64,000 bases of DNA from Ciona savignyi. Taxonomy: Eukaryota > Chordata > Ascidiacea > Phlebobranchia > Cionidae. The translations under genes and the position numbers were made by a program. This document shows positions 23,981 to 36,688 of this stretch, piece by piece. Positions within the stretch are counted from its first letter, which is position 1; each line of letters starts with the position of its first letter. The stretch lies in NCBI GenBank assembly GCA_000149265.1, contig CH002580.1:189787-253786 (forward strand). The letters are read 5' to 3'. The notes under the pieces were generated by a model. That model made no database searches. It saw only the letters and a list, made by a program, of their open reading frames with translations, and was not told the DNA's origin.

Positions 23981-25658
23981 GTTGCCGGGTCACGGTTGCC
24001 ATGTTTATACACTAAGCACCTCGAAAAAGTTTCCCAACAATTTCCGCACGCACACTAAAACTCCTTAACATTTTTAATCCTTTAACGCGACTGCCTGAAA
24101 ATTAAAAGCACACATTTTTTCATTAAAATGCAAGAGACGAATTTTTAAATAAAAGAAGGCAAAAGCAAAAACCTAATATTATTTACCTCATGTTAAAATT
24201 CACTCTTTCTTTATTTTTTTTATATAATTTGGTATATTTTTATTTATCAAATATCTTTATTCAAAATTTTCTTTGCAGAATAAACATATGGATATAAACA
24301 TGTTTTATCTTGTCCTCGCAGACTGCTAATATTAATTGGGAATTGGACTGTCTAAAATAGTTCTTTCTACAGATTTATCTGTTTTTCTGGAAAATCGTAA
24401 CTGTATTGCCAGCTCGCATACGTACTATATTAATAAAATAAATTAAAAATGCCGAATAAATCTAGACGCGAATGTTGTTCCTGTATACAAAAAAATTTAA
24501 AATGACTAATTTATGAATAATCCAAAACTGTGTGTTACTCGATTCCATTGATCGGATGTAAACGACATGGGAAAGAAAATAACTTTCGACCGGGATTGAA
24601 AACCTTCACGCCCCGTCAAATTTTAAGTACTTTCCCGAGAAACATGAGATACTTTCGACGTTTGGTAATTTGATAGCACATATTTTTAACTACGTATTCT
24701 GTTGATAAATTTCGAAATGATGGTTACGCAGGTATTTTGTAAGTGTTAAGAAAACAGCTAAACCGACTACAATTGAAACCTGCAGGATAAGATCCTCTAC
24801 TTGTTCTGCATTTATAGTTGTGTTACAATTTTAAAGGGCATATTTTTGTGCCATGCCCGATTGTGTTGGAAGTCCAGTTCGTTCTTATTATAATGAAATT
24901 AACCTTTATCAGCACAGTACTGTTGGACATTTATACAGAATTCGTGTTGCGTGGCATTTCGTAAAAACATGTTATTTAAACTACGGAAGTACGTTAAGTA
25001 CTGAATCTGTCAACCACGATTTTTACTGCAGATTAAGTCATGTAATGGCAGATTAACGCCTATATGGCACGCGTTTAAATTATTATAATCCGCCATGCAT
25101 TTCCGTGCGTTTATTTCAATTCGATCAACAGCTTGCGAGCCCGTGTTTGCGGGACCCCGGGAAATTTAGCTTCGGAATAAAAATCTTAAATCGAGAGAGT
25201 GGCGTGAGGAGGAAACGATTTGTGTAAGGTTACAACTACTCCTGAACACGCTTCATTAAATTCCGGCCGCCATGTTTACTCTTGAAAATTTGAGAACTTC
25301 CCAGAAAGCTTCTCACGGTTTTTGGGTCGGTTTTGCTAAATTTTCCAAGTGACTTCGAGCACTGGCTATTTGTGCAGGGATGTTTCCGACAAACGTATCC
25401 GAAATATACATTCGCGACACTTAAAGAACTGGTTACAACATTTCTAAGCTATTATTGTATGAATCAATATATTTACATGTGCTTCTTTTGCAAAAAACGC
25501 TCCACCATCCCAACTGTATACGAAACAACTAGTATTATAGTTTTATTCTTTGAATCTCCCTGATACTCCAGTTTTGTACATTGCACCAATGCAAAATACT
25601 TTATAACTGCAAAATAAGTATACATTTTAGACAAATAATGCTGATTTCACAGCTTGTT

Positions 25659-25783
25659 GTTACATTAAAGATGCAATCGCGTGTGAGTAGAGATCATTGA
25701 GTTGGAATCGTCGTGCCTCAGATGCGTCATGTGATATTAGACACTTGTCGCTTTGGGACAGTAACAAGGGTAAGTTCGAATAC
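25659..25783 (+). promoter_or_regulatory. upstream island iv, C side
   Basis: This lies about 3.6-3.7 kb upstream of gene C and is the inverted partner of 18009-18132. Its distance from C is close to the partner's distance from B (about 4.1 kb), which argues for co-duplication, not for random dispersal of a repeat. Confidence 0.45.
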
Positions 25784-26362
25784 AAATCGACCCTGTATAA
25801 ACGGTGTATTGTATTTCCTGGTAATGAGTTAAAACTCTGCGACTTGTATATGTTTACCGGAAAACAGCAATCGCAGTTGATCTGCACGTACATACGTTGT
25901 ATTCAGAAGAACTGTTTTTTTACCTTTCTAAAGCATCGTTTGGAATCAATGATTACTGGATTTTCTCAGTTGTTCTAAAACCATTTATACACTTAAGGAT
26001 TACTCCAGCGCGTGTTCATGTCTTACATTGGCATCGCGATTCGCTAGCAGCAATCTGAATATTCCAGTAATCGCGGATTCATCAAATTACAAATTACATT
26101 CGGAAAAGGACGAATGACGTGCGTCTTTCCGCCCTTTGACATACGTACCCAAGCGTACGCCGATTGTCGAGTTTCTCCTGAAGGCACACAGTTTCTGATT
26201 TGCATTTTCTGTCCAAAAGTATCCCCTTTGTCATTTCGTTCGGGGTGACAAAGAAAAAGATCGGATAGAGCATGTCTCCTGTCTCCTGGCATAGGAAACA
26301 GACTTCTGTGCTCGGATTTTATTGGCATGTATTGCGCATTGTTATATATCGCGCGCTTTTCG

Positions 26363-26457
26363 ATGCAGGAAAATGGGCGGTTGTGACGGACAAGATAATA
26401 GGAATGCGTACAATTTGCTTTCGACGAATGTAGCTTCTTGTATTGCATTCTCAGAAA
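26363..26457 (+). promoter_or_regulatory. upstream island iii, C side
   Basis: This is the inverted partner of 15869-15965, about 3 kb upstream of gene C. The best-kept core reads GCAGGAAAAT on this strand (ETS-like GGAA), followed after spacer of matching length by TGCTTTCGACGAATGTAGC. Confidence 0.42.
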
Positions 26458-27995
26458 GCAAAAACAATACAGTCGCCTTTTGTCTCATAGGGCCTGCTTT
26501 CGAGTCCGCCAGCCTGATCTGGAAGTTTCATGTGATATTATTTTACCCGGTTTGGTTGCATTTACCATGCTAATTTCTTGTGTCATCTTAGCGTGTATTC
26601 AAACAACTAATGTTTTCATGTTTTTCTCATTGTTAAATTAATTTTATTTTGCTTCGTTATTGTATAATAAAACTTAAAGACACAACTCAGCAAAAGTTAT
26701 AAATTTTCGAATGAAACTCACATATATAACAGGTGACCTTCGCTACTCATTTATACATATTAACTGTTTAAAGTGCGAGGATTTACGTGATTGAATAATT
26801 CCCGCCGTGATATAACTGCGCTAGTGTCATACTGACTGGACGTCATATACAAATAACACATGCTCGCAGTAAAGGTTGCGATGTTTCGTCATTGGGCCTC
26901 GAAAATTATATTGTACGATTAAATATTACTTATTAGACCGTTTTGTTTGTACCGACCTGTCTAAACGCGCCAATCGTGGCCATTATCCATATTTTGTTAC
27001 ATTACCCACCCGACTTGATACACGTAGGTTTTCCTCTGTGTCAATTTGCTTGTTTTTTTGCCAAACTTTTAATCGGATTTTCTCTCCATATAGGTCAATA
27101 CTATTCTAGATGTTATCTTTTCCCTGCAAGGTCAGCCACTGATAGCCTGTGCACACAGTTTAGAGAGTAAATGACACTCTTATCTACATTTACCTTTATT
27201 TAGCTTTACTCCGTAAGTGCAAATCGACTACACAAACGTTTGTTTACGAAGCTAGTCCGTAAATTAGAAAGCCGTAAAGGTGTTGAAATGTTTTCGATTT
27301 GTTGAACGTGTTAGTGTTTCCTAAATTTGAAATAAACATATTTTTAGCATTTATTTAATAAAATGTGTAGTTTTATTAGGAAACTTAATGCAAATATCTT
27401 TTACCTAAAATTGTTTTTATTCGCAATTGGGATTCAATGGTACAATTTGATATAAAAATGTCAGAACTGATTTTGGATATAATATTTGTTTGAAAGCGGG
27501 TTTTGACTAAAGAATAATAAAATTGGTAACTGTATTGCTATTGGGTGATTTATATACATATATAAATGTTTGTTTTTTTGTAAATGCATGTAAATATTTT
27601 AAATAATGCGTGTGTAAAGTAATTGTGTTTTCTTTTACAGTTTACCTCGGTTCAAAATGGAAACCTCCCACATGTCCAATAACAACCTATCGGACGCCTT
27701 TCTGACTTTCTTGCATGCTTGTTTACCAGCAGGAAATGTTACAAAGAATAAAAAATCGTTTGGATCGTCAACACGCAAATAACTTACTTCATACTTATTG
27801 AAGTAGCAATTGTTTTGGTTGTGACTGTAGTTATTTACACATTTCTTCGTGAGTGCTGGCTCGCGGATGCAGTATAAGTTACTTTCTAATATACTTTGTG
27901 TTTTTTACATTTGGATCGCTATCGCTTATCGCTGTCTATATTTACATGTGTATAGAAACAACTTTAAAACGCGATTGCATCTACCCCGGTCGTGG

Positions 27996-28133
27996 AACGT
28001 TGTACTATCTCAAACACCACGGAGATAAATCGTTTCCTCGCTGAAGGAAATTTTATAAAGAGACAATTAAGCTGCAACAACTTGAGATAAGAAGTTCTGA
28101 ATAGCCCCGGATAAGTATTAAACACAAGTATCG
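27996..28133 (+). promoter_or_regulatory. upstream island ii, C side (enhancer candidate)
   Basis: This lies about 1.26-1.4 kb upstream of C and is the inverted partner of 15009-15142. In gene orientation it carries GTTGTACTATCTCAAACAC, GGAGATAAATCGTTTCCTCG and CAACTTGAGATAAGAAGT, so the GATA-type cores AGATAA occur twice near a GGAA core. Function is inferred. Confidence 0.5.
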
Positions 28134-28174
28134 CTTCTTGGCCTGCTTTTCCATTTTCAACTGTAAATCGGCAA

Positions 28175-28262
28175 ACACTCATGTGGTTGATACAGCAGCG
28201 ATGTTTAACTTTCAATCGCGCTAAGCTCATCACTATCAATTTAAACAAACTAAAAATTAGCC
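28175..28262 (-). repeat. inverted repeat of the C upstream region, outer copy
   Basis: This is the reverse-complement partner of 22995-23085. It directly adjoins island ii on the C side, so it may be part of the same regulatory unit. Confidence 0.5.
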
Positions 28263-28800
28263 AGTAAACAAGCGAAGGCGATGTTACGGCACGTATTGAA
28301 TATTAATCATTCACCTTACAATAACACTTTCATATATAAGACTATTTTAGAGCTTTGCGCAATGTCCATCACCGAGTTAACCTTTGAGCAAGAGATAAGC
28401 TTGTTTTTCCAAGGTAAACAGAATGTAAATATTTCGTGCACTATGCGCATACTATTAACTAACCGTATTATTGCTGTGCAAAGCCCAATAATTTGAACTA
28501 TGAACACGTTTCAACGTACATCAACCTTATTAGAGTAAGTTGTATTGTATGTCAATTCTTCTTGTTACCGATCAAGTTAGACAGGTAAAGTTTAGGCTAC
28601 ATATTGTAAATTTTAAACATAATATTTGGTATTTCAGCAAGCCTTCATGTGTAATAGTTTAAACATATTTAACCGAATATTTTTCGGAGCTAGAATTGAA
28701 TAATGCGCTGTTTTTACCGTTGTTAAGCATTTGGTTATTATTGTTAAAAACATGGATTTTTAACGATAAAAAACGAGAAACGTAAATATCGTGTGTTGTG

Positions 28801-28972
28801 GGCAACATCTGCCTGAAATGCGAGAGAACGATAAGAAAAAAGCATTAACTTATCTGAAGTGAGCGGAAACGGCAGGGAAGGCGATAATGAGGAAAAGAAG
28901 GCATTAGGCGAGATAATTACGAGGCAGGTATATATTTGCAGGACACCCGCTGTCATTTAAACGACCGACCCC
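28801..28972 (+). promoter_or_regulatory. proximal promoter block of gene C (shared with B)
   Basis: This is the inverted partner of 14284-14462, 420-590 bp upstream of the C start codon. In order it shows GAAGTGAGCGGAAACGGC, GGGAAGGCG, GGCGAGATAATTACGAGGC and a TATATATTT box at 28929-28937. Long identical runs with the B block argue for strong constraint or recent homogenisation. Confidence 0.65.
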
Positions 28973-29390
28973 ACGTTGCTTTCTATACAGTATTAATTAC
29001 AAGGCTATTAAAAAGGAATAGCATAGCGTATTCGAGCACAGTTGACTAGTTGTGTTGCTTGTATAGAACATGAGGAATGCGCCTTAGTCAGTTTTTTGTG
29101 CATTTTGAAAATGGATCATAAATTATGTTTGCACTATAAGGAAACAACAAACTAGTTCTTTTAATCGATGTATTGTAGTAAGAGCCTTGTAAGGTCGAAA
29201 TAAGTCTCCGTAAATTATTATATCGCACTTCGTATCCGTGAGCCGTATTTTCAGAGACGTGACTCTTACACCAAAAATCTAATGTTTAATATTTTCTTGT
29301 AGATTTTGTGTACCGTAACAGCGTTCCTAGTGCCGAATCCTTTATTGCATAAGAGTCTTCGAGTTTTTTTAAGATTTCGTCAAGAAAATA

Positions 29391-31508
29391 ATGAAGCGAG
29401 ACCAAGAGACCAACGTTTTCGAGCACGATGTCAACGGAAACAATATGGCGACCGACTCGTTCACTCAGTGCGAAACGTCTAATTTTCCGAAGCCTAAAAA
29501 GCAAATGAGCGATTTCTCGGTAAAGTACTTATTGGACCAAAATGTAACCTCGCCGTCTGACAGTGGTTATAGCAGTGGAAGTCAAAGCCCCGACCGACCT
29601 GCAGCCTCAACAGCGTCCCCTCTTCTTAAGCATGAGTCTGCTTTACGACAAGAGCAGGAAGAGTTAACGAAAACTCCCGAAACGATGTCGGGTGTTCACG
29701 CTTACTACCAAAATCTGTTGTTTGCCATGAACGCCCATTTCCTACATCAACATCGGACGCCCCCTAAACATTTTGCGGGATCCAGATGTGCGAATCTCCC
29801 GCCTCAACATCAACGTATTCCTGAGGTCCATTTACAGAGAAATGACGGCAACGCAACACAAAGCTTGCCCACACCAACCCTCGCCTTCAAAGCCCCTAAT
29901 TTTACCTCAACAGAAGCGCACAGTACTCAAGTTACCGCACACCCAATAAACCCCATTTTACCTTACGCCCATGCACTGTATGCCAAAAGAAACATCGGAC
30001 AATCGCACGAACTTCCTAAAGAAGCATCGCCACAACCGACACACATGCCAGCAGGTCCTGCTTCTTCTTTTCGATCGGATTTATATATGATGCAGATGGG
30101 AAAGTTACTGTGGGAAAACGCAGTGCGCAAGGCAACGGTCCCAACAAGCAACTTTGCCCTTACTTACACGGAGCGTCTTCAACGATACATGAGCGCAGCT
30201 GCAGCAAGCGGTCGATCTGAAGCCTTTAATTTGACAAATCAACCGGTACAAAACGGCTTTCCGAATTTTAAGCACCCGAACGAAACTTTTCACGACAAAC
30301 TCGTTGAACCAAGCCCCCCGTTAAAAGGTAAGCTTAGTCATTTAATTTAAAGCGTCCGATCATTTCAACCGTGTTTTCTGACAGAAACTTCTCACCAACG
30401 TGGACCTTGTTCTCCATCGCGCCCTCCAGTGATCGAGGATAAATGTTGCAATTCTAAAACTGAGCCAATATCCCCAACCAGTGCGGCTAGCCTTTCCCCA
30501 CAGTCCAATTACGGGTAATTAGATTTCTGCTACTATTGTGCTTAATATATGTATACTTTTTACGCATTTAGACATAAAATATTTAACAAATTGATACCAT
30601 TTTCTTTTGATCGCCATTTTATGGTTGCTATGTCTTTTGTCGTATATATGCCCCCCACAGACATACCTAGGCCAATTATATAAATTTCTTGGCATTTGCA
30701 ACAGGTAAACCGCAAGGCTTTCACCTCTATGTCATGTGTACAATGGTAATTTAATTTCAAAATGTTGTTCCAAACCGAAAACTAACGAGAAATCACCGTA
30801 TTTACAAACGCACACACAACGTCTAGGACAAAATGGACGTTTGAAACGAGCTGTGCAATAATAATTAACTCACTTTAAATTTTCAAACTCATAGGGATTG
30901 TTTTACTACCAGTAACCTAACTATCATTTTCCATGAACCAGTGAATCAAGTTACAGCATGAGCGGTAGATGCAAGCGCGGTCCAAATTCCGGCTACAAGT
31001 CCCTGCCATATCCACTTCGCAAAGAAAATGGAAAGATAGTCTACGAGTGCAACGTTTGTTTTAAGCGGTTCGGACAACTGTCCAATTTAAAAGTAAGTGT
31101 ATTATTTAATCCAACGTGTTACTTGTTATTCTAAATATCGTGTTTATTCAGGTTCATTTGAGAGTTCACACTGGCGAGAGACCGTTCACATGCGCCACTT
31201 GCGCGAAAGGATTCACTCAGTTGGCTCATCTGCAGAAACACAACCTCGTGCACACCGGTGAAAAACCACACGAATGTGGCGTCTGCAACAAACGATTCAG
31301 CTCGACCAGCAACCTGAAAACTCATATGAGATTGCACAGCAGGTAGGATTAACAATAAAGCAAAATAGAAACGCCATATTTACATGTTTGTCGCTACAGC
31401 AACGAGTACACATGCGGTTTGAACTCGGTTCTGGGCGTCCCGTCATCACTGCAGACTGCGCTTCAGTTCCACTCCAACCAGTCACCAACTCTCATGAGGT
31501 GGTATTAA
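29391..31508 (+). CDS. Prdm1-r: PRDM1/Blimp-1-like three-finger C2H2 repressor, paralog C
   Basis: Five exons: 29391-30327, 30385-30514, 30942-31092, 31152-31342 and 31400-31508. They total 1518 nt (505 aa), all with GT-AG introns and the same phases as B. Residues 42-48 read FSVKYLL (eh1-like Groucho/TLE motif), and 57-62 read [22 protein letters not shown] (105-120) is shared with B. Residues 209-280 are near-identical to B. Three C2H2 fingers have zinc ligands C392/C395/H408/H412, C420/C423/H436/H440 and C448/C451/H464/H468. They have PRDM1-like linkers and match PRDM1 fingers 1-3. No PR/SET domain is present, and PRDM1 fingers 4-5 are replaced by a short tail ending MRWY. A nuclear, DNA-binding transcriptional repressor is the likely role, as described for Ciona Prdm1-r. 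Assignment to .a or .b is not possible here. Confidence 0.88.
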
Positions 31509-34500
31509 CCAATTAAATCATCGAACAAGTTAATCCAGCTTCAGCTCGAAATACAGGTACGACTATGTAAACTATTAAAATTAACTAAAAACTTAGCTAA
31601 CCCTCCTGCTGGATCGTTTAGTACTCATTAATACACGGTTTGTTATTTGCGTTTGCGGTGAATGAAAAATTAAGATGAGTTAAAGCATTATCATCCTTCA
31701 CAAGGCCGCATGTCCACAGATTGGTTGCGCTATTTCAATGTGTTCGTATTTTACTTTAATTTAAATTTTGAGCTACCTGACTGAAGACATTTCATCTAAT
31801 ACGGGTGTCGTCAATTACTAAATGAATCTTTTCATAACACAGTATGACCTGTTACATTTTGTTTTGCCACGTGCACATATATATGCAAAAATAGATGATA
31901 CATTCTGTGATTTATTAGGTAAGCGCGCCCTCTTCCGTTCCGAAGTTTCATGATACATCACCATCGAAATCATTAAGACGATAAGACACCGTATGTGTGC
32001 GGTAAGCCGATTTATTTTGAAGTTTATATCTTGTTATTTTTGTAATTTCAATATTCTAATTGTATAAGTAGTTGCCATTATATAAATGACAAAAAAATAT
32101 ATATTTTCCCTCATCTTCCCACAACTAAAACCACCACCAACTATTTTAGCAGCACTGAACTTATTATATAATCTCCCACCTAAACGCGTGGAGTAATTTA
32201 AAACTACCAAATATGACAAATGTGTGTGGTGCTCCTAAAAGATTTTGTAAACATATTTTCATTTTGTTTTTTTTATTCCACAGATATATGGCGGCCTTCA
32301 ACAAAAATTTCTGCATCCGAATATCTTGTGTTTTTTTACGTGCGTGAAAAAATAAAACATAAAAATATTCATTAAATGACTTTGTTGCATATTATATATT
32401 TTAATTTCGTTGTATATTATACTTTAAAAACCTCATCGAATATGATTTCGATCAACTATACATGATATATAGCCTGTATCTATTATGTTTTGTACTTTTT
32501 GGGATACTTAAACTATTTTAGTCGACCTAAATGATCACAGTTTGATCCAAGAAATCATAGACGGAAAATGTTTATTCATTTCTCCAAAATATTTTCCAAA
32601 TAAATGTTATTAGTCACAAATCTAAACAATATAATCGAAGTCAAAAGAATCATAATATAATAAAAATCTGTAAAAAATAGAGAGAAAACAAAATAAAACT
32701 ACAGCGCGAAAAACAATTTAGACCGGCGATACTTTAAACCTGTCGTCCATGGGTTATTGGTTTACCATTTTAAATATTTTTATATGCAAAGACCAGTAAT
32801 TAGCAGCTTATCGATCGTGTGCTGCTGGAGCTTTTTGTATTATTGTTACGATAAAATACTTTAGTTTTTATTCACAAACCCGTCGCAATAAAAGCGTTTA
32901 CTAGGAGAGCATAATAGGAAATCGTTTGTATAATCTTGATCTTGTGGAAACATCTTTAACCTATGTCCAGTAGTCAGTAAGCAGACAATGATCGCGTGTT
33001 AACACCTACAAACCATATTTGCACCTCAGTTAAAATCACATTACATTTTTTTAGATCAGCCGTTTGTCGTAGGAAATAATGTCAAAATTAATCAGGATAT
33101 TTGTAAACATACGTTTAAATATTGCTCTTCCTTTTCAAGGGAAGCAAATTATCCACGCTTTTTGACCTTCGGAAGTCCTTTTACCGACAAATTTGAAAAC
33201 ATTCGCCGGTTTATGATAACACAGGTGGCACTGTGGCGGAATCAGGTTTAATTTTTACGTCATATTTAACAGATCTACATTCTAAAATTTGGTCTTAATA
33301 TTAAGAACAAGCATTTTCGATAACTCCCTATGGGCCTATCTATGCTTTTAATGTGGGTATTGGTTGATTATAACAATGATCTTGACTCACCTAAGTACGG
33401 ATGGCGTGCTTATCGAAACGCACTGTGTCACTTTTAAAATCAAAATGCATTTCCAATCTGACATTTGTAGGCCGCACGCGATATTTAAAACTACCCCACC
33501 AACAGAAAAATTATTGTTACTCTCTCATTTCCAGGTTCACGTGAAAGACTTAACTTTTTTTCAAGTGCGAAATTGCACAAATCGACTGGACTTAATTAGT
33601 TAAGCCCAACCTTAATTACACATACAGTAAAACCAATATTTATAATTTATGTTTAGTTTCTATTGACACAAACTTTGCAAACAGCAAATAGCTAGACATT
33701 TCTTTGCTCGACTGACGTACTTATTTCTATTTTTGTTTTAAATTCAATCGATATCGTAACAGTTTATTTATTATATCTGATAGTTTAACATTGTAGGCCA
33801 GTCTTAATTGGAACTGGTTGACCTAATCTAAAAAGTTGATCAAACGAGTCTTATCTCCTTCACACGATAGTTGAACTTACCATTAGGTCCTTAATGTAAG
33901 CATGCCATTTCTGAACGACGGACATATGTATTATGTTTAAAAAACGAGAACAAATCCTATATTACAATAACTTTGTAATTTTTTACTGCGGTAAATACAC
34001 TACCAAGTTTGTTGTGAGGTTGAGTTGTGTAATTGGCCAAAGTGTGGTTGGTTTTAAAGAAAAAATATGATGGAAAATGCTGTATTTACACAGAGGATTC
34101 AAATTAGTTAAACTGAACAACTGTATATCCCTGTATTTTACGCCTAATTTCCTGCTTTATATTTGACATTTACCGGTTTCTTTTGTAACAAAAAAATAAA
34201 CGATGGGTTGTGATTTTAAAGTAATTAAACCACCTTAGTTTAATCAGTGAGTTTATAGGCTACATATGTTACACATGAAAAGTGGAAATCGAATCCAGGT
34301 TTAAAACACATATCACTAGTGTTTATTTTTTATATATTTTTGTATACTGATGATATATAGGTCGAATGCTGCGGCTTAACAGTTTTATTTTTTTGTTTGT
34401 TTTGCATTGCTTTTCGTGGGTAGAATAAAACGATTGATTTGAATTTTAAATCTACATAACGTGGCTGATTGAATAGCTAACTTAGTTCCATATTTACCGA

Positions 34501-36000
34501 CAAACTAAAGTTACAGTTGCGTAGTCAATGTAATTAGTTTTTGGATAAATATCAACCAGTTTTACACACAGCAGGTGCCATCCGCACGCTAACTTCTTCA
34601 GTCTCCCATAAAGAGCCAACATAACTTTCTTTGGATTTATATCCCGCCAAATCTGTTCCTTGTTGTTTGGGTGCAGCGTCTTCACGGTCGCGGAAAATCG
34701 AACAAAAATACGGAACAAAACGGGTCACGCATTTCCAAACACCCGAACAAAATCCAGTGAAACCGTGACGAATAGCAGAAGAAACTTGATTTTTAAAGAA
34801 TAAAGAAACTAGAAACTATTAAATATAAAAACCTAATTGGAGAATTTTATTATTGTTAAATAAAAATCGCCTTTTGTATGAAATAACAGACCTAAACTGA
34901 AACATATCAGGCGTTTAATGCCAGTAAGGTCAAGTAAAACTAGCCCTTCTCTTTTATGAAATACTGGGTATAACGACAAATCCAAATAACTTTAGCAAAT
35001 ACATGCCAAATACGGCTGTTGCTTTTTGTGCTACTTAATAAACCACACCTCCAATTCCGCCGCCCACATGTACTTTGATATTAAAACGATGACGCAAAAA
35101 TACGGGTATTTTAAGTTGTTGACGTACGACATACACCTTTCATAACAAACGGGGTTCATTTTCCCATTAACGAAAATTTGATTAAGTTTTTAACTGAAGT
35201 ACCACATTTTATAGACACTGTAACAATATAATAAATATTGTTTAAATACCACCTGGATTTTTAGCATGCATTACTTTTGACATACCTTTCGCGAAATTAT
35301 AAAGGTTAGTTTCCTGTTTAAGATTTGAAACCCCGACTATAGGAACGGGAGTACATGGAGTTTAATTGTGCATTCTCGTTACCCGCAAATGTGTACTTGC
35401 GTAGATTTTATACAAATATGTAACTGACCAATCAAGTTAACGTGTGTCTTATAATGTCACTCCAACAGAATGTTTAGGTATTTGCGCGCTTCGAGTACAT
35501 TCCTATATTACGCTTGAGTGGGGAAGAATTAATACAACTGCGTAAATCCTTCCCAATATTGGCCTGTCAATTTCAAAGGCGTGAAATTTGTTGGCGATGA
35601 CGCTCGTGTTGTGACACGGTTTCACTCAATCGAAACATTTTTAAACTCAAAATTTCCTCGCGCGTATACTTGAAAGGTGGGTTTGCACGTGCATCTCTGC
35701 TTGTTGTATGATCAATTACTTTATATTGGGAAAGTAAATGGACCCTTGCTCCCTTTTTATTTCTGGGAAAATTCTCTCGGACTTGAAGGACACCTGTTGC
35801 TGATTTGTCGCATTAGGTGTTTACCGGAAATGACAGTCAATGATGACGACTTGTTATATTTATAACATGGATGTGATTTAAAAACGGTGTTATCCGGCGT
35901 GAAAAAAATGAAGGTCAAAGTATATCATAAAAATGGAATTGTATAAGGTTTCAGACATTTGATTTGATTATTTGCCATTTACAGCTGCTAAAGTTTAATT
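31509..36000. other. AT-rich intergenic DNA 3' of gene C
   Basis: I see no gene. Open frames (for example 79 codons at 33364-33603 and 74 codons at 34494-34718 on the minus strand) have no recognisable motifs. An AATAAA at 32351-32356 could serve gene C, but it lies about 840 bp past the stop and is only one of many chance matches. Confidence 0.45.
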
Positions 36001-36053
36001 TTTATTATAATATTTGTCAACTGGATTTTTATTATAATGTTTGTCAACTGGAT
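36000..36053. repeat. 27-bp tandem duplication at the LINE insertion site
   Basis: Two adjacent copies of a unit of the form TTTTTATTATAATRTTTGTC followed by AACTGGA. The second copy runs into the LINE 5' end. Part of the same motif, AACTGGATTTTT, recurs right after the LINE 3' tail. Confidence 0.75.
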
Positions 36054-36057
36054 TTTT

Positions 36058-36688
36058 CCTCTCTATGGATTGCCACCTTAACGTGGTAAGGGGGGTTTTG
36101 AGTTTCCAATGAACCCAAGAGCAATGCCATCGGGGGGTGGAATTTTCTACCCCTGGCAGGGTCACCCATGGTGGTAAGGTCGAAGGTGAGGAACGGACAA
36201 AGCTGCAATCCACTTTCGGGTTACCGTTAAGCTACTGTAATGGTATGTGAAAGGGGAATTTCTCGACCCCACCCACGGCAGGGATAAACTGGTTCTAGCC
36301 CTGGCCAGTTTATGCGGCTTCCGAACTGCAAAGGCCACCTGGTGCTTGAGGATTACTCCACTTCAGATAAGTGGTGTAACTCCAACACGGTACTTTGGGG
36401 GTTGGCGCACTAGGAGCACCGCGGTACCGAGAGTAGCGCCTCGGCTACTAGGGGGTAAACCCTTGCGAGGGTGCGAGGATCAAGTCCAGTCGTAGACATA
36501 TCAATGGCCTGAGTCTCAGTGGGCTGATTCCCCATCTGTGTACGAGGGTCGGCGGGAGCTGTTGAAAGCTGGTCGGGGTCCTACGGAGAGCCGAAACTGC
36601 GGGAGGGCGTTTTGCCTGGCCTTGTTGCCTCGGCCGTGCCGAGAACGTAAGTCGGACCCTAGAGGGGGCAAAAACCCTATTGTATAGC
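36058..36688 (+). other. LINE 5' leader
   Basis: This untranslated leader starts CCTCTCTATGGATTGCCACC and is rich in complementary segments: CCAC/GTGG, a GGGGT/ACCCC hairpin near 36.14 kb, and a long-range GGATTGC/GCAATCC match (36066-36072 with about 36206-36212). Such structure suggests a folded RNA. LINE leaders sometimes contain self-cleaving HDV-like ribozymes, but I could not fit that fold with confidence. Confidence 0.6.

Larger units (their letters stand above)
13903..29390. other. shared 15.5-kb intergenic region of divergent genes B and C
   Basis: There is no convincing protein gene here. The region contains four island pairs in mirror-image (inverted) positions relative to the two gene starts, one extra inverted pair (about 23.0 and 28.2 kb), one direct pair (about 20.7 and 23.9 kb) and a degraded SINE. 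These are listed separately. Between them the DNA is AT-rich and I see nothing identifiable. The spacing and mirror symmetry suggest a regulatory landscape duplicated together with the gene. Confidence 0.6.

Noticed and set aside
23688-24002. 104-codon minus-strand frame as a gene
   Set aside because: It crosses a duplicated non-coding segment whose other copy (20.7 kb) is not open in that frame.
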